Shown: piece after piece, positions 58,805-64,000 of the stretch
How positions within the stretch are numbered: position 1 is the stretch's first letter
Layout of the letters: the number at the start of each line of letters is the position of its first letter
Origin: Streptomyces capillispiralis
GTDB taxonomy: Bacteria; Actinomycetota; Actinomycetes; Streptomycetales; Streptomycetaceae
Reading direction: 5' to 3'
Assembly (NCBI RefSeq): GCF_007829875.1
Contig: NZ_VIWV01000001.1
Span: 5,364,501-5,428,500, forward strand
DNA length: 64,000 nucleotides
Made by a program: the position numbers and the translations under genes
The notes under the pieces: model-generated
What the model was told of the DNA's origin: nothing
The model's input: the letters and a program-made list of their open reading frames with translations, nothing else
Databases searched by the model: none

Positions 58805-59988
58805 GTGGTTCCCGCCGTGGTCGTGGTGCCGCTCGGCACGGGGGTCGCCGCGGGGAGCGGGATCCCCCCGGTCAGCGCGTCGGCGACGCGGGCGAGGGCG
58901 GTCGGGTCCGGCACCCGGTCGAGGAGCCGGCCGGTGCCGGCGGGCGGCGGGACCTCCCGGCCCGGGTCCGCCTCGTGCCGTACCGCCGCGGTGATCACCG
59001 CGGCCCAGGCGGCGGCCTCGGCCCGTTCCGCGTCCCCCGTCGTGTCCAGCACACCGGCGCGGGTCCGGTCGTACACGTCCGGGTCGAAGTAGGCGTCCAG
59101 GTGGCTCAGCGCGTTGTGGATGCTGGTCTGCCGCCACATCAGCCGGGTGGTCGGGGAGGCCAGCCGGGGCCGGGGCAGCCGCAGCGTCCGGCGGGTGAGC
59201 AGGTCGTCCAGCGCGCGCTCCAGGGGTTCCAGCCGGGCGTACGTCCGCCGGGCCCGCCGCCACTCGGCCACCCGGGGCGTCGCCAGCGGCACCAGCACGC
59301 CGACGACCGTCAGCAGGGCGCCCAGACCGGCGGCGGCCGGGGAGACGGTGGTGCCGAGCCGCGACCAGTCCCGCCCGGACCAGCGGGCGCCCACCGCGAC
59401 CAGCTTGGCCACGCTGTACCCGGCGCCGCACAGCGAACCGGTCCCGAGCAGGACCAGCCCCGCCCGCAGCCCGCCCCGCACCCGGCGCGCCCAGCGCAGC
59501 GCCGACACCGTGGTGACGGTGACCGCGGTGAGGTGCGCGAGCAGGTAGAGCACGATCATCTGGGCGATGAACGGGGTCGTCGCGTAGTAGGTGTCCAGGT
59601 CGGTGCGGCGTTCCACCGGGGCCTCACCGAGGCCGAAGGTCACCGCGATGCACACGACGACCACGGCGTAGGCGACCATCCAGCGGCGGGCGGTGCGGTG
59701 CACCCGGGGGCCGCCGCGCCAGTGCACGATGAGCACCTGCGAGGCGGCGCAGTAGCCGGTGATCGCCACGTAGGTGACCGGCGCCGCGAGGTTCGGCACC
59801 CCGCCGATCCGGTTGACCGCGCCGACGGTCGGCGGCGCCCCGAGGAAGAAGCACAGCCCGGCCAGCCCCAGCACCGCGCAGATCGCCCGCAGATAGGGGT
59901 CGTGCCGGTGCCGCAGCAGATCGGGCGCCTTCACCAGCAGTCCCAGCCACAGCACCCCGCAGCTGATGTAGTTGATCAGGCCGCTCAT
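58801..59988 (-). CDS. MAB_1171c-family polytopic membrane protein, paralogue 2
   Basis: A 395-aa protein of the same layout: membrane helices to about residue 235, then a cytoplasmic tail with SIHNALSHLDAYFDPDVYDR. Shared signatures are VNRIGGVPNLAAPVTY, TDLDTYYATTPFI and ARWSGRDWSRLG; the last is the most divergent of the three, having lost the GHDLD spacing. Fairly low similarity outside the signatures suggests old duplication with specialised roles, for example different subunits of one complex. ATG at 59988 shares ATGA with the metallopeptidase gene. Confidence 0.8.
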   Translation of the reverse strand: MSGLINYISCGVLWLGLLVKAPDLLRHRHDPYLRAICAVLGLAGLCFFLGAPPTVGAVNRIGGVPNLAAPVTYVAITGYCAASQVLIVHWRGGPRVHRTARRWMVAYAVVVVCIAVTFGLGEAPVERRTDLDTYYATTPFIAQMIVLYLLAHLTAVTVTTVSALRWARRVRGGLRAGLVLLGTGSLCGAGYSVAKLVAVGARWSGRDWSRLGTTVSPAAAGLGALLTVVGVLVPLATPRVAEWRRARRTYARLEPLERALDDLLTRRTLRLPRPRLASPTTRLMWRQTSIHNALSHLDAYFDPDVYDRTRAGVLDTTGDAERAEAAAWAAVITAAVRHEADPGREVPPPAGTGRLLDRVPDPTALARVADALTGGIPLPAATPVPSGTTTTAGTT

Positions 59989-60500
59989 CTCTTCGTCCCG
60001 CGGTAGTTGAGCGCGGCCCCGATGCGTCCGGCGAGGTCCTGCGGGTCCTCGGCGGCGCCGCCCGCCGCGGCGAACACCGAGTCGGTGGAGGCGTCCAGCC
60101 AGGTGCGCAGCCTGCGGCCCATCAGCATGCCGAAGCGGTCGGCCTCCTGCTCCTCCGCGAGGCTGAAGTCGGTGCGCGCCGCGACCGGCCGAAGTCCCTC
60201 GCCCGTGCCGGACGGCCGGCGGCTCATGTGCCACACCTCGTGGCAGAAGATCACGATCTGGTGCCACACGGCGGCCCGCTCGTCCACCACCACGTCGTCG
60301 TGGCTCTCGCGCTCCAGCCACAGCCCGCTGGCGGTGTGCGGCGGGAAGGACGCCCGGTGGACGACGACCTCGCGTCCCCGCCACGCGCTGACGGACGCGA
60401 CGAGCGCGTCGAAGAGGACCTCGGGGTCGGCCGGGACGGCCACCTGGATGGGGTCGATGAGGGCGTCAGCGAGACGACGCATCTCCTTCCTGGTACGCAC
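59985..60500 (-). CDS. ImmA/IrrE-like zinc metallopeptidase (toxin/regulator component type)
   Basis: A 171-aa cytoplasmic protein. The zinc-protease motif HEVWH (about residues 86-90) and a downstream EEQEADRFGMLMGRRL with the third acidic ligand match the ImmA/IrrE fold. Such peptidases cleave repressor proteins, for example to induce mobile elements or DNA-damage responses, and several are annotated as toxin components. No XRE-type repressor is encoded next to it. GTG at 60500 has GGGAG about 7 nt upstream; ATG 60482 has the ribosome site touching it. Coupled (4 nt) to membrane paralogue 2. Confidence 0.78.
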   Translation of the reverse strand: MRTRKEMRRLADALIDPIQVAVPADPEVLFDALVASVSAWRGREVVVHRASFPPHTASGLWLERESHDDVVVDERAAVWHQIVIFCHEVWHMSRRPSGTGEGLRPVAARTDFSLAEEQEADRFGMLMGRRLRTWLDASTDSVFAAAGGAAEDPQDLAGRIGAALNYRGTKR

Positions 60501-60591
60501 CGCTGTCTCCCTGTTCCCCTGGGTGTGGCTCGGTCACCTGTGCAATATGCCAAGACGTGTGCCGTCCCGGCCAGTTCCTCGTCCGGGGCCG

Positions 60592-61824
60592 TCACTCGGT
60601 GACCGCCGTGGTGTCCTCGGGTGCCACGGCGCGGGCGCGGACCTCCCGGATCACGTCGGGGTGGCGCAGGGCGCGCGAGACGGCCCCGATCTCGCGGAGC
60701 AGCTCCGTGGTGTCGGGGCCGTGGCCGTGGCCGGTGTCGCGGGCGCCCGCGTCCTCGACCGCGTCGAGGATCACCACGGCCGCGGCGAGCGCCCTCGCCC
60801 GCTCCGGCCCGAAGCCCAGGCCGAGGGCGGCCGCGTACGACCTCTCCCGCAGCCGCTCGTCGGTGCGCCGGGCCAGCGGCAGCAGCACGTCACGGATGAA
60901 GGTCTCGCGGCGGGTCAGGCGCAGTTCGGCGCTGGCCCGCAGCACCGGCGGCACCCCGGAGCCGTGCACGGTCCGCATCAGCCGGTACAGCGGCCGCAGC
61001 CGGCGGTGGGCCAGCCGGATCCGCCAGCGCTCGTGCAGGTACTGACCGGCGTGCGGCAGGATGAAGCCGACCGCGATGGACACCGCCGACAGGCACGCCA
61101 GCGCCGGGGCCAGGTGGAGGCTGAGCCAGTCCAGGTCGTGGCCGGTCCAACGCGCCCCCACCGCCGTGAGTTTGGCGGCGTCGAAGGCCAGGTTGAGCGC
61201 GTAGCCGACGCCCAGGAACTTCAGTCCCCAGCGCAGCCAGGCGTCGAGTCCGTCGGTGCGGATCCAGTTGCGGATCAGCTTCGCGGTGACGAGGGAGGCG
61301 GTGGTGTGCGCGAGGAGGTACAGCAGGATCTCCTCGCGCATGAACGGCGTGCGCGCGTAGTAGGTGTCCAGGTCCCGGGTCCGCTCGACGGGCACGTCCG
61401 CGAGGGCGAACAGCACCCACAGGGCGGCGATCACGCCCCCGTAGACGGAGACGACCCAGCGGGTGGCCCGGCGGGTGGAGGCGGAGTGCTCGGGCAGGCC
61501 GTCGCGCCAGGCGATGATCAGCACCAGGCAGGAGCCGCAGAACGCGGTCAGCAGTGAGTACACCCAGGGCGCCGAGATGTTCGGCACGCCGGTGACCCGG
61601 TTGACCCAGACGATCGTCGAGGGTGCGACGAACACGAACACGGCGCAGGCGAGCAGCAGCAGTCCGCCGACCGCGCGCAGCAGGGGATCCGTCCAGAGCC
61701 GGATGATGGTCGGCAGCTTGATGGCCAGGGCGGCGGCCAGCACGCCGGCCGGGATCCACCAGAAGGACGTGTAGAACTCGCTGAGGAACGAGGCCGGACC
61801 CATGGCCGCGTCCGCGAACCCCAT
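60592..61824 (-). CDS. MAB_1171c-family polytopic membrane protein, paralogue 3
   Basis: A 410-aa member, first gene of the system. Membrane helices run to about residue 255, with a longer soluble tail (residues 265-410) rich in Arg and Glu. Signatures are VNRVTGVPNISAPWVY, RDLDTYYARTPFM and ARWTGHDLDWLS. The tail contains RETFIRDVLLPLARRTDERL, where a His/Asp pattern common to the other two is replaced. ATG at 61824 has GAGGGGA upstream. It is separated by 91 bp from the metallopeptidase, so it may be expressed both alone and with the operon. Confidence 0.8.
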   Translation of the reverse strand: MGFADAAMGPASFLSEFYTSFWWIPAGVLAAALAIKLPTIIRLWTDPLLRAVGGLLLLACAVFVFVAPSTIVWVNRVTGVPNISAPWVYSLLTAFCGSCLVLIIAWRDGLPEHSASTRRATRWVVSVYGGVIAALWVLFALADVPVERTRDLDTYYARTPFMREEILLYLLAHTTASLVTAKLIRNWIRTDGLDAWLRWGLKFLGVGYALNLAFDAAKLTAVGARWTGHDLDWLSLHLAPALACLSAVSIAVGFILPHAGQYLHERWRIRLAHRRLRPLYRLMRTVHGSGVPPVLRASAELRLTRRETFIRDVLLPLARRTDERLRERSYAAALGLGFGPERARALAAAVVILDAVEDAGARDTGHGHGPDTTELLREIGAVSRALRHPDVIREVRARAVAPEDTTAVTE

Positions 61825-61986
61825 CGCGTCCCCTCGCTCTCACTCGCCGCCGTTCGAGCCTACGCGGCGACCCATGCCCGCGTCTTGCGATCCGGTGACC
61901 GTTGCCCCGCCGCGGATGACCGTACGGCGCCCGTCCGTGCGCGAAAGGGTGCGGGAGAAGTCCTGCCCCGAGTTGTGTCCGAAGCA

Positions 61987-62015
61987 TTGACGCGCCGACG
62001 CTTCACACCTACGGT
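61987..62015 (+). promoter_or_regulatory. promoter of the sugar ABC transporter operon
   Basis: TTGACG (61987-61992) and TACGGT (62010-62015) are 17 bp apart. Transcription would start near 62022, 50 nt before the gene, at the beginning of the TTCGA repeats. Confidence 0.7.
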
Positions 62016-62019
62016 CCCG

Positions 62020-62052
62020 TTCGAAGTTACGAGCGCTATTCGATATGTCGAA
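62020..62052 (+). promoter_or_regulatory. candidate operator: two TTCGA-N5-CGA elements
   Basis: TTCGAAGTTACGAG (62020-62033) and TTCGATATGTCGAA (62039-62052) are related imperfect palindromes 19 bp apart, starting at the predicted transcription start. The second is palindromic in 12 of 14 positions. Position suits a repressor of the sugar transporter; no regulator gene is in view. Confidence 0.5.
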
Positions 62053-62073
62053 CATGGCAATCTCTTCAAGCAG

Positions 62074-63435
62074 ATGGGGCAGGGCATGGGACGACCTGGC
62101 CTGGATCGCAGGCAACTCCTCACCGGACTGGGCGGGTTGACGATCGCCGGAAGCTTCGGCTTCGCGGCGCTCGGAACCGGAGCCGACGCGCTCGCCTCCG
62201 GAGCGGACACCCGGGTGCGCTACTGGAACCTCTTCAGCGGCGGCGACGGCTACAACATGATCGGGATGCTGGACTCCTTCCGCGCGGAGAACCCCGGCAT
62301 CGACGTGAAGGACTCCACCCTCCAGTGGGGCAACCCCTACTACACCAAGCTCGCGATGGCCGCCGCGGGCAACCGCGCGCCGGACCTCGCCGTCATGCAC
62401 CTCGGCCGGGTCCCCGGATTCTCCCCGGGCCGCCTCCTCGACCCCTGGGACGTGGACCTGCTCGCCCGGTACGGGGTGCGTGAGGAGGACTTCAACCCCG
62501 ACCTGTGGAAGCGCGCCGTCGTCGACGGCAAGCTCTACGCCCTCCCCCTCGACATCCACGTACAGCTCTGCTTCTACCGCCGGGACGTACTGAGGAAGGC
62601 GGGCCTGCTCGACGGCGACGGCCGGATGGTGCCGGTGACGTCGGCCGAGGAGTGGTTCGACGTGCTGAAGCAGGCGAAGAAGGCCACCCGCGGCGGACTG
62701 CAGACCCTCGGCCTGCACGTCAACGACCTCAACATCCAGTGGTGGATGTTCGTCGCCTTCTACACCCAGCTCGGCGGCACCTGGTTCGACGCCGCCAACA
62801 CCGAGGTCACCTTCGACACCGGCAAGGCCACCGAGGTCCTGGAGTTCCTGCGCCGGCACATCACCGACGGCTACACCGTCCCCGGGGCCGCCGACGCCGA
62901 ACAGTTCGTCAACGGCGCCCCGTTCACCCTGGAGGGCAACTGGTCGGTGCCGGTCTTCGACACCGCGAAGCTCGACTACGGCGCGGTCCCGCTGCCGCCC
63001 GTCTTCGGCCGCCCGGCCACCCACGCCGAGTCCCACGCCTTCGTGCTGCCGCACCAGTCCGGCCGCGGCGGCACCGGCAACGACGCCGCCCACCGGCTCG
63101 CCGCCTACGTCGTGCAGCACGCCCGCCAGTGGGCCGGCGGCGGCCACATCCCCGCCCACACGCCGACCCTGTCCTCGGCCGCGTACAAGAAGCTGAAGCC
63201 GCAGAGCGAGTACGTCTCCGCGATGGACCACCAGGCCACCGAGCCGAAGGTGTGGTTCGCCGGCTCCACCGGACTGCTCGCCCAGCGCGTCGGCCCCGTC
63301 GTGATGGCCTCCACCGCCGGTTCCGCCAAGCCGGAGGCCGCGGCCCGCCGCATGGAGGGCGTCCTCGCCCACCTGCTCACCATGAAGAACCCGATGGACG
63401 GCCGGACCGCCGCCGAGGGAGGTGCGGCCGCATGA
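62074..63435 (+). CDS. ABC transporter substrate-binding protein, carbohydrate type (Tat-exported)
   Basis: A 453-aa family 1 extracellular solute-binding protein. The signal peptide contains a twin-arginine motif LDRRQLLTGLGG and no lipobox cysteine, so Tat export to the exterior is likely. Then RYWNLFSGGDGYNMIGMLDS and the EGNWSVPVFDTAKL segment are characteristic of sugar-binding proteins. It would deliver a sugar or oligosaccharide to the membrane permease encoded next (4-nt ATGA overlap). ATG at 62074 is used, with ATG 62086 as alternative; neither has a strong ribosome site. Earlier in-frame codons overlap the promoter. Confidence 0.88.
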   Translation: MGQGMGRPGLDRRQLLTGLGGLTIAGSFGFAALGTGADALASGADTRVRYWNLFSGGDGYNMIGMLDSFRAENPGIDVKDSTLQWGNPYYTKLAMAAAGNRAPDLAVMHLGRVPGFSPGRLLDPWDVDLLARYGVREEDFNPDLWKRAVVDGKLYALPLDIHVQLCFYRRDVLRKAGLLDGDGRMVPVTSAEEWFDVLKQAKKATRGGLQTLGLHVNDLNIQWWMFVAFYTQLGGTWFDAANTEVTFDTGKATEVLEFLRRHITDGYTVPGAADAEQFVNGAPFTLEGNWSVPVFDTAKLDYGAVPLPPVFGRPATHAESHAFVLPHQSGRGGTGNDAAHRLAAYVVQHARQWAGGGHIPAHTPTLSSAAYKKLKPQSEYVSAMDHQATEPKVWFAGSTGLLAQRVGPVVMASTAGSAKPEAAARRMEGVLAHLLTMKNPMDGRTAAEGGAAA

Positions 63436-64000
63436 CGACCGCCAGTGCCGAGACCGTCGTCGCCCCGGCGCCCGCGAAGGCCGCCGCCGGCACCGCCACC
63501 GCCCGCCGCCGCCAGGGCTTCCAGCACGGCGGATGGTTCGTCGCCCCGTTCCTGACGCTGTTCGCCCTGTTCGTGATCTGGCCGCTGCTGCGGGGCCTGT
63601 GGCTCAGCTTCACCGACGCCAACATCTCCGGCGACGAGGCGAACTTCGTCGGCCTCGACAACTACCGCGAGGCCCTCCACGACGACCTGATGTGGGACTC
63701 CCTCGGCCACAGCGCCTACTTCACGCTGCTGGTCGTGCCCTGCATCACCGTCCTGGCGTTCGGGCTGGCCATGCTCGCCCACCACATCGAACGCGGCAAG
63801 TGGCTGTGGCGGCTCTGCTTCTTCCTGCCGTTCCTGCTGCCGTCCACCGTCGCCGGCAACCTCTGGCAGTGGCTGTTCAACCCCGGCACCGGCATGGTCA
63901 ACCACGTCTTCGGCATCGAGACCCCGTGGCTGTCCGACACGTCGTACGCCATGCTCGCCGTCGTCATCTGCACCCTGTGGTGGACGGTCGGCTTCAGCTT
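63432..64000 (+). CDS. carbohydrate ABC transporter permease (partial)
   Basis: The first 189 codons are in the window and the gene continues beyond it. After an Ala-rich tail and a basic segment, the first helix starts at HGGWFVAPFLTLFALFVIWP. The FTDANISGDEANFVGLDNYREAL loop is typical of MalF/UgpA-type permeases, and several more helices follow (FTLLVVPCITVLAFGLAM, WRLCFFLPFLLPSTVAG). Its partner is probably a second permease downstream. It is translationally coupled to the binding protein gene. Confidence 0.88.
   Translation, partial: MTTASAETVVAPAPAKAAAGTATARRRQGFQHGGWFVAPFLTLFALFVIWPLLRGLWLSFTDANISGDEANFVGLDNYREALHDDLMWDSLGHSAYFTLLVVPCITVLAFGLAMLAHHIERGKWLWRLCFFLPFLLPSTVAGNLWQWLFNPGTGMVNHVFGIETPWLSDTSYAMLAVVICTLWWTVGFS

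Overview
The window is chromosomal DNA of a Streptomyces or a very close relative. It has very high GC, third codon positions that are almost all G or C, frequent GTG starts, genes joined by 4-nt ATGA or GTGA overlaps, and Streptomyces marker genes (hrdA-type sigma factor, mbl, matB, dnaG). No phage, insertion sequence, plasmid gene or CRISPR array was seen. The content reads as core chromosome with a few accessory modules. Gene names rest on recognised motifs and family knowledge; no database search was possible.

Layout. 1-1530: a cut-off sortase-like gene, a secreted protein and a gamma-glutamylcyclotransferase. 1730-7436: secreted M4 metalloprotease, assimilatory nitrate reductase with a GlnR-like repeat in front, a SanA/YdcF protein and a sirohydrochlorin chelatase (siroheme supply for nitrite/sulfite reductase). 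7486-13550: dGTPase, ferredoxin-reductase-like flavoprotein, DNA primase and an HrdA-type sigma factor, closed by a 54-bp palindromic terminator. 13616-19187: a heterodimeric ABC exporter, an FGGY sugar kinase and a small YtxH-like protein. 19358-19758: two tandem tRNA-Asn, a terminator and a tRNA with anticodon CAT. 19761-23041: DUF779 protein, aldehyde dehydrogenase and a GAF/winged-helix regulator with an 11-bp tandem repeat between regulator and target. 23157-25578: a 51-aa repeat protein and a STAS/ANTAR/ATPase signalling cluster. 25618-26655: mbl.

26703-33265 (minus) is the most striking accessory locus: four coupled genes for a Trypco1 protein, a trypsin-like protease, a MoxR AAA+ ATPase and a 1153-aa vWA-like protein that ends in a HAD domain with its catalytic residues lost. 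This matches the predicted vWA-MoxR-associated (VMAP) conflict systems. 33344-38618 is a malonate module (permease, MatB, carboxyltransferase, GntR regulator) with palindromic operator candidates. 38629-40721: a MerR-PP2C fusion with a MerR-type 19-bp-spacer promoter, and an ATP-grasp protein. 40702-51566 is a tightly coupled nine-gene operon with an AftD-like arabinofuranosyltransferase, a GT4 glycosyltransferase, three methyltransferases, Trm112, a DMT transporter and a condensation-domain-like acyltransferase: probably an uncharacterised surface-glycan pathway. 51786-54391: PorA/DUF3068 protein, a small membrane protein and a PucR-type regulator. 54580-56204: IclR regulator coupled to an SMP-30 lactonase. 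56221-61824 (minus): three paralogous MAB_1171c-type membrane proteins, an HEVWH metallopeptidase and an FAD oxidoreductase, a second candidate undescribed system. 62074-64000: a Tat-exported sugar-binding protein and the start of its permease.
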